32,254 nt of DNA from Acidobacteriota bacterium. GTDB lineage: Bacteria > Acidobacteriota > Thermoanaerobaculia > UBA5066. Under the pieces are notes generated by a model that did not search any database, had not been told where the DNA came from, and saw only the letters and a program-made list of their open reading frames with translations. The DNA is taken from contig RHKY01000053.1 of NCBI GenBank assembly GCA_008363385.1, forward strand, positions 1 to 32,254, read 5' to 3'. Positions 5,756 to 13,116 of this stretch are shown in pieces; position 1 is the stretch's first letter; every line of letters begins with the position of its first letter. A program made the translations under genes and the position numbers.

Positions 5756-6447
5756 CGCCGCCCCGGCATCCGGCCGACGTCATGCCGGCGGCCGTTTCCC
5801 GCGCCGTGTCCGGGCTGGGCACCTGGTTCGTCATCGGCGGCCAGGCGATGCGCTGCTTCCTGCCCTACCGCCCGAGCCGCGACGTGGACTTCGGGGTGAA
5901 GAGCGCGGAGGACATGGACGGCCTGGTGCGACAGCTGGAGCGCCGCGGCCGGGTCGAAGTGCTCGAGCGCGGCGCCGATACCGTGCACCTCCGTTTCGAC
6001 GGTGTCGACGTCTCGGTCTTCGTCCTCGAGACGCTCCTCCCGTTCGTCGAGGACCAGCGCCTCACCGTCACGGGGCTCCTCGGGACGAAGCTCCACGCGA
6101 TCCTCGACCGGGGAACCCGCCGCGACTTCTTCGACCTCTACACGACGCTCCAGACGAGCGGGCTCGGCATCGCCGAATGCCTCTCGGCGATCCGGCGCGT
6201 CTTCCGGCAGGAGGTGAACGACGCGCTCCTCCTCCGGGCTCTCACCTGGTTCCAGGACGCGGACCGGGAGGCGCCGCTCCCCGGCGAAGGCCCGAAGGAC
6301 TGGGAGACCGTCAAGGAGTACTTCCGGACGCGCGTCGGGCACCTCCTCGTCCCGCCGGCCCGCGTGCTCGAGATCCAGGCGAGGGTCGTCGACGTGGCGA
6401 GCGGCGGCTCGAAGACGAAGCGTGCCCGGCGATCACAGGGGATCTGA
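5752..6447 (+). CDS. AbiEii/AbiGii-like nucleotidyltransferase toxin
   Basis: 231 residues. The nucleotidyltransferase-fold signature is clear: FVIGGQAMRCFLPYRPSRDVDFGV (residues about 25-48), with the GG of the fold and a DVD metal-binding pair. Then come VDVSVFV and the LLGTKLHAILDRGTRRDFFDLY segment typical of AbiEii-like proteins, where the KxxA...RxKDxxDL motif is conserved. AbiEii-type toxins transfer nucleotides to target RNA and can protect against phage in type IV toxin-antitoxin systems. It starts at a GTG overlapping the upstream stop. It ends 23 bp before the convergent TerB gene. A generic nucleotidyltransferase role without toxicity cannot be excluded. Confidence 0.7.
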   Translation: MTPPRHPADVMPAAVSRAVSGLGTWFVIGGQAMRCFLPYRPSRDVDFGVKSAEDMDGLVRQLERRGRVEVLERGADTVHLRFDGVDVSVFVLETLLPFVEDQRLTVTGLLGTKLHAILDRGTRRDFFDLYTTLQTSGLGIAECLSAIRRVFRQEVNDALLLRALTWFQDADREAPLPGEGPKDWETVKEYFRTRVGHLLVPPARVLEIQARVVDVASGGSKTKRARRSQGI

Positions 6448-6470
6448 CTTCTCCCGTCGCTTCCGCCGGC

Positions 6471-6935
6471 CTACCGCCCGCTCCCGCCCCGCGCCCGGAC
6501 CTTCGCGTCGATGAAGTCGGGGTGGGGGACGTGGAGGAGTCCGGCGATGCGGCGGATCAGGTGCTCCTCGAGGGGGTGCTTCTCGGAGTCGGCGAAGGCG
6601 ACGAGCCACAGCAGCTCGACGACCCGCTTCTTCTCCTCGCGGGAAAGCCCCTTGTCGACGAGGCTCGTGAACTCGAAGAGCGAGGTGGCGGCATCCGCCT
6701 CGGCCTCGGCCAGCCGGAGCAGCTCCTCGGTCTCGACGAGCGAGAGGCCGAACGTCCCCTGGAGCGCGGCGCGGGCGACCGTCCGCTCCTCCTCTTTGAC
6801 CTCGGGGTCGGCGCGCATCACCTCGACGAGGAGCGCCGCGGCCGCGAGGCGAAGGCGGCGGCCCGGGTCGCCTTCCGCCGCGGGCGCCGCCTCGAGGACC
6901 CGCTCCTGGAAGAACCGCCTGAGGGAGTCGAGCAT
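6471..6935 (-). CDS. TerB-family (tellurite-resistance-like) helical protein
   Basis: 154 residues, all-helical. The TerB-type core is seen as LAAAALLVEVMRADPEVKEEERTV (residues about 30-53) and ELLWLVAFADSEKHPLEEHLIRRIAGLLHVPHPDF (about 107-141), each with the acidic metal-binding loops (MRADPEVKEEE; FADSEKHPLEEH) of the family. Single-domain TerB-like proteins are widespread; the biochemical role is not settled and tellurite resistance is not implied. It lies between the two toxin-antitoxin pairs and convergent to the AbiEii-like gene. The start at 6935 follows a GAGACT hexamer by 6 nt with no Shine-Dalgarno. Confidence 0.8.
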   Translation of the reverse strand: MLDSLRRFFQERVLEAAPAAEGDPGRRLRLAAAALLVEVMRADPEVKEEERTVARAALQGTFGLSLVETEELLRLAEAEADAATSLFEFTSLVDKGLSREEKKRVVELLWLVAFADSEKHPLEEHLIRRIAGLLHVPHPDFIDAKVRARGGSGR

Positions 6936-6947
6936 CCCCGGAGTCTC

Positions 6948-7247
6948 TCAGGGGCGGAGCGGCGTGGCGGCGAGCTCGCCGACGACCGTCGTCCAGGGCC
7001 TCACGCGCCACCCGGTCACGAGCCCGTTCGTCACGTACGGGTCCTGCCGGACGAACTCCTCGACGGTCCCGGGCCCGTCGCACGAGAAGAACAGGATCGC
7101 GCCCTCCACCGGGTCGCCGACCGCCCCCCCGATGAGGAGCGTGCCCCGGTCCGCCCAGCGCCACGCCAGGGCGAGGTGCTCGGCGCGGTACTCGCCGCGA
7201 CGGGCGAGGTAGTCCGCCGCCAGGTCGTAGAAGAGGAGGTAGTGCAT
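6948..7247 (-). CDS. YciI-like (YCII-related) protein
   Basis: 99 residues with the YCII dimeric ferredoxin-like fold: MHYLLFYDLAADYLARRGEYRAEHLALA, GTLLIGGAVGDPVEGAILFF and VRQDPYVTNGLVTGWRVRPW. The His and Asp of the proposed active site (EH at residues about 22-23; QDPY) are present. Family members are small enzymes or regulators of largely unknown substrate. Start at 7247 is supported by an AAGGAG ribosome-binding site 6 nt upstream and a TAGGCT hexamer at 7268-7273. The TerB gene begins 12 bp downstream, so the two may be co-transcribed. Confidence 0.8.
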   Translation of the reverse strand: MHYLLFYDLAADYLARRGEYRAEHLALAWRWADRGTLLIGGAVGDPVEGAILFFSCDGPGTVEEFVRQDPYVTNGLVTGWRVRPWTTVVGELAATPLRP

Positions 7248-7267
7248 CGGCGGTCTCCTTCGGCGGG

Positions 7268-7273
7268 AGCCTA
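7268..7273 (-). promoter_or_regulatory. -10-like hexamer TAGGCT of the YciI-like gene
   Basis: TAGGCT on the minus strand lies 20 nt before the start, leaving a short leader that contains the AAGGAG ribosome-binding site. Confidence 0.35.
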
Positions 7274-7348
7274 CCGGTCGGCCGGGGGAGACGCGAGGGC
7301 CTCCGCCGCCACCCCAAGGGGCGCCCTCCTCACGCTTCGGCCGCCTGC

Positions 7349-7354
7349 TAGGAT
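7349..7354 (+). promoter_or_regulatory. -10-like hexamer TAGGAT of the MntA/HepT-like pair
   Basis: TAGGAT ends 8 nt before the ATG at 7363. No Shine-Dalgarno precedes the ATG (CGATCCGC), consistent with a leaderless message. Confidence 0.5.
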
Positions 7355-7362
7355 CGATCCGC

Positions 7363-7665
7363 ATGAGGATCGGCGGTCTCGAGGTCGACGACGCCGCTCT
7401 CGAACGGCTCTGTCGGGCGCACCGCGTCCGGTCGCTGGCTCTCTTCGGCTCGCGGCTACGCGGCGAGGAGGGCGCCGGGAGCGACGTCGACGTCCTGGTC
7501 GAGTTCGAGCCCGGAGCGAGCGTGGGGCTCGACTTCATCCGCGTCCAGGACGACCTCTCGGCTCTCTTCGGACGCCCGGTCGACCTGGCCACGCCGGCCT
7601 TCCTCAGCCCGCACTTCCGTGACCGGGTGCTGCGGGAGGCGACGCGCTTCTACGAGGCCGCCTGA
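7363..7665 (+). CDS. mntA: MntA-like minimal nucleotidyltransferase antitoxin
   Basis: 100 residues. LALFGSRLRGEEGAGSDVDVLVEF carries the MNT signature GS-x10-DxD (residues about 29-42). MNT antitoxins modify (AMPylate) the cognate HEPN toxin, usually on the Tyr of its RX4-6HXY motif, and so neutralise it (type VII toxin-antitoxin). The C-terminal half (DFIRVQDDLSALFGRPVDLATPAFL...REATRFYEAA) matches small family members. The adjacent overlapping HEPN gene supports the pairing. Start at 7363 follows TAGGAT by 8 nt. Confidence 0.85.
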   Translation: MRIGGLEVDDAALERLCRAHRVRSLALFGSRLRGEEGAGSDVDVLVEFEPGASVGLDFIRVQDDLSALFGRPVDLATPAFLSPHFRDRVLREATRFYEAA

Positions 7666-7993
7666 GGACGACGTCCTGCTCCGGGACATGCTGGACCACG
7701 CCGGGCGAGCCCTCGCCGCCAGCGACGAGAGAAGTCGGGAAGACCTGGACCGGGACGACCTCCTCGCCGCGGGGCTCGAGCGGTTCATCGAGGTGGTCGG
7801 GGAGGCTGCCACCAAGGTTTCCGCCGCGACCCGCGCGGCGCTCCCCGCCGTCCCCTGGCGGGAGATCGTCGGCATGAGGAACCGCCCCGTCCATGGCTAC
7901 GCGTCCGTCGACCACGACATCGTCTGGACCGTCGTCCGGGAAGACCTGCCGGCGCTCGTGCGCGAGCTGGAACGCGCTCTCTCGGGCGGGTAG
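7619..7993 (+). CDS. hepT: HepT-like HEPN RNase toxin
   Basis: 124 residues from the GTG at 7619 (overlapping mntA by 47 nt); an ATG at 7688 would give 101 residues but seems to cut the first helix. The catalytic HEPN motif RX4HXY is visible as RNRPVHGY (7879-7902), preceded by the FIEVVGEAATKVSAATRAALPAVPWREIVGMRN stretch characteristic of HepT (DUF86). Such toxins cleave RNA, including tRNA, and are silenced by MntA-dependent modification of the motif Tyr. The N-terminal segment PPEDDVLLRDMLDHAGRALA aligns with the usual first helix, whose natural start codon is unclear here. It is convergent to proA. Confidence 0.82.
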   Translation: MTGCCGRRRASTRPPEDDVLLRDMLDHAGRALAASDERSREDLDRDDLLAAGLERFIEVVGEAATKVSAATRAALPAVPWREIVGMRNRPVHGYASVDHDIVWTVVREDLPALVRELERALSGG

Positions 7994-8001
7994 CGGCTCC
8001 T

Positions 8002-8034
8002 CCCGCGACCGCTCTCGCCGCGGCGGAGCGCGGG
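8002..8034. terminator. Imperfect GC-rich hairpin between hepT and proA
   Basis: CCCGC (8002-8006) pairs with GCGGG (8030-8034), and inner GCTC (8011-8014) pairs with GAGC (8026-8029), with a 4-nt bulge. It starts 8 bp after the hepT stop in the 236-bp convergent gap. No U-tract is present. Nothing else is recognised in this gap. Confidence 0.3.
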
Positions 8035-8229
8035 TCTCCGGAACGGAGCGATTCCGGCCCACCAGTCGGCCCCGGTCCGGGCTCGGGGCTTGCCGGTCTC
8101 CGGCCGCGGCTTCCGCCGCCCGGACGCAGGAAGCTCCGAAGCCTCAGTCGCCGCGAGGCCCCCGATACCGCCGCCGTTCGGCACGCCGTTTCCGGCCCCC
8201 CTCCGCCGCCGTCGGGGTGCCGAGGGTGG

Positions 8230-9555
8230 CTACAGCTTCCGGTGCAGGAACGGCTTCGCCCCGGGGCCGGTGTACGTGGCGACGAGGTGGCCCATGCCGT
8301 GGAGGCGCCAGCGGTAGGTGACGAGGCCCTCCAGGCCGACCGGGCCGCGGGCGTGGAGGCGGCCCGTCGAGATCCCCAGCTCGGCGCCCAGCCCGTACCG
8401 GTAGCCGTCGGCGAAGCGCGTGGAGGCGTTGTGGTAGACGCCGGCCGAGTCGACGCGCGAGAGGAACCTCGCCGCCGCGTCGCGGTCCTGCGTGACGATG
8501 GCGTCGGTGTGCCCCGAGCCGAACCGGTTGACGTGGGCGATCGCCTCGTCGAGCGTCTCGACGACTTTCACCGCCACGACGAGGGCCGAGAACTCGGTCC
8601 CGAAATCGGCCTCGGTCGCAGCGACGAGGGGCATCCCGGCCGCCATCGCGCAGGTCTCCTCGCAGCCGCGCACCTCGACGCCCGCCTCGGCGAGCCGCCC
8701 GACGAGCGGGCGCAGCACCTCGGGCGCCGCCGCGCGGTGGACGAGGATCGTCTCGACGGCGTTGCAGGCCGCCGGGTACGTCGTCTTGGCGTCCAGGCAG
8801 ATGGCGATCGCCATGTCGGGGTCGGCCGCGGCGTCGACGTAGACGTGGCAGACCCCGTCGGCGTGCCCGAGGACCGGGATCCGCGTCCGCTCCTTCACGG
8901 ACCTCACGAGCGCGTTCGAGCCGCGCGGGACGACGAGGTCGACGAGGTCGTCCAGGGCGAGGAGGGCGTCCACCTCCTCGCGCCCCGCGAGCGACGCGAC
9001 CGCGTCCTCGGGGAGCCCCTCGGAGGCGAGCGCCTCGCGGAGGAGGGCGACGAGGACGGCGGTCGTCCGGACGGCCTCGCTCCCGCCCTTGAGGACGACG
9101 GCGTTCCCGGAGCGGATCGCCAGCGAGGCGATCTGGGTGACGGCGTCGGGACGCGACTCGAAGACGGCCGCCACGACGCCGAGCGGGCAGGTCACCTTCT
9201 CGAGGAGGAGCCCTTCGTCCAGGAGCCGCTTCTCGAGGACCCGGCCCGAGGGGTCCGGCTGCGCCGCCACCTCGCGCAGGCTCCTCGCCATCCCGAGGAG
9301 CTTCTGCGGGTCGAGCTTCAGCCGGTCGAGGAGGGGCCGGGCGAGCTTTCCCTCCCCGACGAGGCGGCGCGCCTCGGCCACGTCCTCGGCGTTGGCGGCG
9401 AGGATCGCCGCCGCCCTCTGCGAGAGGAGGTCCGCCACCCGGTGAAGCGCCCTCTCGCGCGAGGCGGAGGGCGAGGCGGAGAGGAGGAGGTACGCCGCGC
9501 GCGCCGCCTCGGCGACGGCGCGGACCCGGGAGGGGTCGGAGGAGTTCTGGCTCAT
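8230..9555 (-). CDS. proA: Gamma-glutamyl phosphate reductase ProA
   Basis: 441 residues (slightly longer than the usual about 417). NADPH-dependent reduction of gamma-glutamyl phosphate to glutamate-5-semialdehyde, second step of proline synthesis. Aldehyde-dehydrogenase-like features are [29 protein letters not shown] and the catalytic Cys in [14 protein letters not shown] (C about 264), then [17 protein letters not shown] and [15 protein letters not shown]. The C-terminus continues past GLVTYRW with [23 protein letters not shown], a small extension. The ATG overlaps the proB TGA (ATGA), so translation is coupled. The frame is open far upstream but [10 protein letters not shown] fits the family start. 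Confidence 0.95.
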   Translation of the reverse strand: MSQNSSDPSRVRAVAEAARAAYLLLSASPSASRERALHRVADLLSQRAAAILAANAEDVAEARRLVGEGKLARPLLDRLKLDPQKLLGMARSLREVAAQPDPSGRVLEKRLLDEGLLLEKVTCPLGVVAAVFESRPDAVTQIASLAIRSGNAVVLKGGSEAVRTTAVLVALLREALASEGLPEDAVASLAGREEVDALLALDDLVDLVVPRGSNALVRSVKERTRIPVLGHADGVCHVYVDAAADPDMAIAICLDAKTTYPAACNAVETILVHRAAAPEVLRPLVGRLAEAGVEVRGCEETCAMAAGMPLVAATEADFGTEFSALVVAVKVVETLDEAIAHVNRFGSGHTDAIVTQDRDAAARFLSRVDSAGVYHNASTRFADGYRYGLGAELGISTGRLHARGPVGLEGLVTYRWRLHGMGHLVATYTGPGAKPFLHRKL

Positions 9556-10754
9556 CGGCTCGATCCGTCGTCGTGCGGTTCCGGCGCCTCGCCCGGCGCG
9601 GGAAGGGAGGTGAAGACGAGGTCGTCGCGGTCGACGAGGGCGGCGCGCCGGGAGCTCCGCGCCGCGTCGGCGGAGCGGCGCCCGAGGAGCTGCCGCGCCT
9701 CCCCCGATCCGAAGTTGACGCGCCCGCGGGCCAGCTCCTGGCCCGCCTCGTCCCGGATCGCCACGACATCCCCCGGGGCGAACTCGCCCTCGACGGAGAC
9801 GACGCCCGCCGGGAGGAGCGAGGCCTTCCTCACGAGGAGCGCCTCGCGCGCCCCGGCGTTGACGACGACGGTCGCCGCCGGGGCCGAGGCCCAGGCGATC
9901 CAGCGGCGCCGGCCGCCGATCGGGGCGTGCGGCAGGAAGAGGGTGCCGACGTCCTCGCCGGAGAGGACCCGGTCGAGGACCTGCGGCGCCCGCCCGTCGG
10001 CGACGACGACGCAGGCCCCGGCGGTCGTGGCGATGCGTGCCGCCTCCAGCTTCGTCCGCATCCCGCCGCGCCCGCGGGCCCCGCCCCCCTCGGCCCACGA
10101 GACGACCTCCGCGGTCACCTCGGCGACGATCGGGACGCGGCGGGCCGAGGGGCTCCTCGCCGGGTTGCCGGTGTAGAGGCCGTCCACGTCGGAGAGGAGG
10201 ACGAGGAGGTCGGCGTCCATCTTGGCCGCGACGAGGGCCGAGAGCTTGTCGTTGTCGCCGAAGACGGGGCTCTTCCCCGCGGCGTCGGGGGTCACGAGCT
10301 CGAGCGTCGAGACGGCGTCGTTCTCGTTCAGGATCGGGACCGTCCCGAGCGAGAGGAGCCGCCCGAGCGTGGCCTTGAGGTTCAGGTACCGGGCCCGGTC
10401 GGCGAAGTCCCCCTCGGTCAGGAGGACCTGTGCGGTCGTGACGCCCAGCTTGCCGAACCCCTCGTCGTAGACGGCCATCAGCCGGCTCTGGCCGATGGCG
10501 GCGCAGGCCTGCTTGAGGACGAGCGTCTTCGGCTTGCCGGGAAGGCCGAGCCGCTGCGCGCCGAGGCCGACGGCCCCCGAGGAGACGAGGAGGACCTCCC
10601 GGCCGGAACGGATCACCCCCGCCACGGACTCGACGAGGCCGTAGACCCGCCCGAGGGCGAGCGCCCCGTCGTCGCGCATCAGGACGTTCGTCCCGACCTT
10701 GACGACGACGCGGCGGGCCGAGGCGAGGCGCTGGCGGGGGTCCCTCTGTCCCAT
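9552..10754 (-). CDS. proB: Glutamate 5-kinase ProB with PUA domain
   Basis: 400 residues. ATP-dependent phosphorylation of glutamate, first and feedback-controlled step of proline synthesis. The amino-acid kinase domain shows [51 protein letters not shown] and [17 protein letters not shown]-terminal PUA domain ([10 protein letters not shown]...[19 protein letters not shown]) follows. The frame also has an ATG at 10784, but a TAACAT -10-like hexamer (10770-10765) lies between the two, 10 nt before the ATG at 10754, and GGGA sits just upstream, so the shorter form is chosen. It forms an operon with proA (4-nt overlap) and is divergent from the ferredoxin gene. Confidence 0.93.
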   Translation of the reverse strand: MGQRDPRQRLASARRVVVKVGTNVLMRDDGALALGRVYGLVESVAGVIRSGREVLLVSSGAVGLGAQRLGLPGKPKTLVLKQACAAIGQSRLMAVYDEGFGKLGVTTAQVLLTEGDFADRARYLNLKATLGRLLSLGTVPILNENDAVSTLELVTPDAAGKSPVFGDNDKLSALVAAKMDADLLVLLSDVDGLYTGNPARSPSARRVPIVAEVTAEVVSWAEGGGARGRGGMRTKLEAARIATTAGACVVVADGRAPQVLDRVLSGEDVGTLFLPHAPIGGRRRWIAWASAPAATVVVNAGAREALLVRKASLLPAGVVSVEGEFAPGDVVAIRDEAGQELARGRVNFGSGEARQLLGRRSADAARSSRRAALVDRDDLVFTSLPAPGEAPEPHDDGSSR

Positions 10755-10764
10755 GTCGGTCCCG

Positions 10765-10770
10765 ATGTTA
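10765..10770 (-). promoter_or_regulatory. -10-like hexamer TAACAT of proBA
   Basis: TAACAT on the minus strand ends 10 nt before the chosen proB ATG. It lies where the -35 region of the divergent ferredoxin promoter would be, so the two promoters overlap. Confidence 0.45.
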
Positions 10771-10788
10771 GCCGGGCCCCGCATCGCC

Positions 10789-10794
10789 TACACT
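10789..10794 (+). promoter_or_regulatory. -10-like hexamer TACACT of the ferredoxin gene
   Basis: TACACT lies 17 nt before the GTG at 10812, leaving a roughly 10-nt leader that includes AGGGGA. It coincides with the expected -35 position of proB. Confidence 0.45.
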
Positions 10795-10811
10795 CGCCGC
10801 GGCAGGGGACC

Positions 10812-11204
10812 GTGGACGAGAAGATCGAGAGCGTCGAGGAACGGATCGCGAGGAAGCTCCAGAAGGTGGGGGTGCCGACGGCGCGCGCGCACGTCTTCCT
10901 CTGCGCGGACCCCGCGGGCGGCAAGTGCTGCGACGCCGCGCTGGGCGAGGCCGCCTGGACGTTCCTGAAGGACGAGCTGAAGCGGCGCGGCCTCTCCGAC
11001 GGCGGCGGGGTCCTGAGGACGCGCGTGGCGTGCCTGCGCGTCTGCGACGACGGGCCGATCGCCGTCGTCTACCCCGACGGCGTCTGGTACCGGCGGTGCG
11101 ACCCGCCGGTCCTGGCGCGGATCGTCGAGGAGCACCTGGTCGGCGGCCAGCCGGTCGCCGAGTTCGTCATCGCGACCCGGCCGCTCCCCCACGAGCCGGG
11201 CTGA
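10812..11204 (+). CDS. Thioredoxin-like [2Fe-2S] ferredoxin
   Basis: 130 residues. Matches the (2Fe-2S) ferredoxin domain of thioredoxin-like fold: [14 protein letters not shown] (residues about 27-40) supplies the N-terminal cysteine pair and [24 protein letters not shown] (about 74-97) the C-x3-C pair. The rest is a standard thioredoxin-fold C-terminus ([19 protein letters not shown]). It probably transfers electrons in the cytoplasm; the partner is not evident from the neighbours. The GTG start at 10812 has AGGGGA just upstream and TACACT at 10789. It converges with the VWFA gene over a hairpin. Confidence 0.85.
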   Translation: MDEKIESVEERIARKLQKVGVPTARAHVFLCADPAGGKCCDAALGEAAWTFLKDELKRRGLSDGGGVLRTRVACLRVCDDGPIAVVYPDGVWYRRCDPPVLARIVEEHLVGGQPVAEFVIATRPLPHEPG

Positions 11205-11230
11205 GCGGCGCCGCCCGCGCGGCGGGCCGC
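11205..11230. terminator. Bidirectional GC hairpin between ferredoxin and VWFA genes
   Basis: GCGGC-g-CCGCC (11205-11215) pairs with GGCGG-GCCGC (11221-11230) around a 5-nt loop: 10 bp with one bulged base. It fills the 27-bp gap between the two convergent stops. No U-tract is present. Confidence 0.5.
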
Positions 11231-11231
11231 G

Positions 11232-12296
11232 CTACTCGAGCGCCAGGAACGGCCGGTGGTGGACGGTGCCGGCGACGCCGACGAGGTCGACGGTGACGTC
11301 CCGCCAGCCGGGGGGGCCTGGAGGCAGCGGGAAGACCAGCTCGTATCGCCCGTCCACGCCGCGGAAGACGCGGTCGAGCGCGGCGCGGGCGAACTGGTGC
11401 GTCTTGGCGTACGTCCCGCCGGTCAGGTCGGCCAGGACCATCAGCTCCGTCTCCAGGGTGTGCCAGTCGGCGTCGGAGACGTCGAGCGTGAAGACCTGCA
11501 CGCGGGCCCTGTACAGCGCCTCGATCGCCGAGCCGAGGCGGGGCGTGTCCTGCGGGTTCCGGTCGACGCGCAGCCCCCAGCCGAGGTAGAGCATCCACTT
11601 CGGCCCGGGGATCTCGGCGAGGGCCCGCGCCGTCTCGAGGAGCCCCAGCTCCACCGTCGCCGCGCGGGCCGCGGCGTCGGGGTCGATCCGCCCGCCGATC
11701 GTCGGCTCCTCGCCCGGCGGCAGCGGCGGGGGGAGGTCGGTCTTCAGCGAGTCGAAGACGGCCTTCCGGATCGCCTCGCGGTCGCGCGTGAAGTCCAGCC
11801 GCGGCTTCAGGCGCGAGTCGTACGAGACGACCGCGACGAGGTCGTCGGGCCCCAGCCCGTCGACGAAGCGCGTCGCCTCGTGGGCGACCCGCATCTGCCC
11901 GACCAGCCGGTGGCGGGTGAAGTCGGTCTGGAAGAAGAGGACGAAGAGGCGGTCCCCGTTCCCGGGCGCGGTCCCCGCGGCGGGGGCGGGGCGCTCCGGG
12001 GAAGGGGTGAGCGCGAGCCCCTCGCCGGGGACGGCGGGACGGGCGACCCCGGCCGGGATCCAGTCCGCCGCCTCCAGCGCGACCTCGCGCCCCTCCACCC
12101 GCACCCGGAAGGCCGACCGGGGCAGGTCCGGGATCGCCGCGCCCTGCGGGTCGACGGCGCGGACGTCCAGGACCACCCGGACGACCTCCGCCTCGGCCGC
12201 GATGCTCCCCTTGCGCGACGGCTCCTCCTGCGGGGCGGTGCCGAGGAGGGACAGGAGGGACAGGAGCGCCAGGAGCGCCAGGGCGGCCGGGCTCAC
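11232..12296 (-). CDS. Exported VWFA-related protein (acidobacterial type)
   Basis: 354 residues. Signal peptide at residues 1-22 (VSPAALALLALLSLLSLLGTA). Then comes the acidobacterial VWFA-related layout: VVRVVLDVRAVDPQGAAIPDLPRSAFRVRVEGREV, followed by a von Willebrand A-like fold (GDRLFVLFFQTDFTRHRLVG, DDLVAVVSYDSRLKPRLDFT, KWMLYLGWGLRVD, VQVFTLDVSD, LADLTGGTYAK). The usual DxSxS metal site is not intact (QTDFT), as often in this family. The role is unknown; such proteins are secreted and may bind partners at the surface. The GTG start overlaps the NRDE stop by 4 nt (GTGA), placing it in an operon with NRDE and the binding lipoprotein. Confidence 0.85.
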   Translation of the reverse strand: MSPAALALLALLSLLSLLGTAPQEEPSRKGSIAAEAEVVRVVLDVRAVDPQGAAIPDLPRSAFRVRVEGREVALEAADWIPAGVARPAVPGEGLALTPSPERPAPAAGTAPGNGDRLFVLFFQTDFTRHRLVGQMRVAHEATRFVDGLGPDDLVAVVSYDSRLKPRLDFTRDREAIRKAVFDSLKTDLPPPLPPGEEPTIGGRIDPDAAARAATVELGLLETARALAEIPGPKWMLYLGWGLRVDRNPQDTPRLGSAIEALYRARVQVFTLDVSDADWHTLETELMVLADLTGGTYAKTHQFARAALDRVFRGVDGRYELVFPLPPGPPGWRDVTVDLVGVAGTVHHRPFLALE

Positions 12297-13072
12297 GCCG
12301 AACCCCTGCCCGTCTCGACCGTGAAGGCGACGGTCCCGGTCGCTCCCCCCGCGGCGTCGAACGACCGCTCCACGAAGAGCGCCCTCCCGGCCGCGTCGAG
12401 GAGGAGGACCGTCGAGGAGCGCGTCCCGTAGCGCTCCGAGACGATGAACGGAGGCGACAGGAGCCGCTCCTTCTCGACGCCGACGCCCGTGTCGGGCAGC
12501 TCCGCGTCCTCTGCCGGCTCGCGGTCGGCGAGGAGGGAGAGGAGCGCCTCCGGGTCGAGCTCTCCCGTGCGCGCCAGGAGGCGCGAGAGGGCGGCCTTGC
12601 CGCGCGTCACCTTCGGCCAGGGCGTGTCGACGAGGGCGTTGGAGATGCCGTGGACGCCCTCGCCGAGCGGGAGGACCCGTCCCGTCCGGCTCTCCAGGAC
12701 GAGGAGGCGCGCGCCGACCCCGGCCACGAGGTTGAACGGGTTGTACCGGGGCGCCTCGTTCAGCGACGCGCCGAGCCACTCCTCCGCAGAGGCGGCCCCC
12801 GAGAGGAACCCCGAAACGAGCGCGCCCCGCGAGGCCGCGTCGTGCCGGACGGCCCGCGGGTCGCGGAAGTTGGTCAGCGCCGCGACCCGCCCGGACCGGG
12901 TGACGCCGAGCCAGGCGCCTCCCTTCTCCAGGTCACGCCCCGCCAGGACCCCCGGGGCGTCCTCCCAGAACCTCGCCGGGGCCGAGGGGCGCGCGTGGAA
13001 CTCGTCCCGGTTCGCCGCGACGACGAGCGGGTAGAGCGGGTGCGCCCGGACGGCGAGGAGGACGAGGCACAC
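12293..13072 (-). CDS. NRDE-family (TANGO2-like) protein
   Basis: 259 residues. It begins VCLVLLAVRAHPLYPLVVAANRDEFHARPS, the defining Cys-2 and NRDE motif of this family, which resembles Ntn-hydrolase folds. LAGRDLEKGGAWLGVTRSGRVAALTNFRDP, GVHGISNALVDTPWPKV and ERYGTRSSTVLLLD are further conserved blocks. Eukaryotic TANGO2 has been linked to heme and lipid metabolism; the bacterial function is not established. GTG at 13072 is chosen because it places Cys at position 2, required if an N-terminal nucleophile is used; GGAAGA lies upstream. It overlaps the VWFA gene and follows the lipoprotein gene by 44 bp. Confidence 0.9.
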   Translation of the reverse strand: MCLVLLAVRAHPLYPLVVAANRDEFHARPSAPARFWEDAPGVLAGRDLEKGGAWLGVTRSGRVAALTNFRDPRAVRHDAASRGALVSGFLSGAASAEEWLGASLNEAPRYNPFNLVAGVGARLLVLESRTGRVLPLGEGVHGISNALVDTPWPKVTRGKAALSRLLARTGELDPEALLSLLADREPAEDAELPDTGVGVEKERLLSPPFIVSERYGTRSSTVLLLDAAGRALFVERSFDAAGGATGTVAFTVETGRGSA

Positions 13073-13116
13073 GGGGCCATTCTTCCACCCCCGGCCCGCC
13101 CTCTCCCCTCCGCCGC

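Noticed and set aside
7994-8229. Possible gene in the hepT/proA gap
   Set aside because: Open frames there are Arg/Pro-rich composition artefacts; only an imperfect hairpin is visible.
9573-11204. 543-residue plus-strand protein ending in the ferredoxin
   Set aside because: The first part is antisense to proB; only the region from the GTG at 10812 has family motifs.
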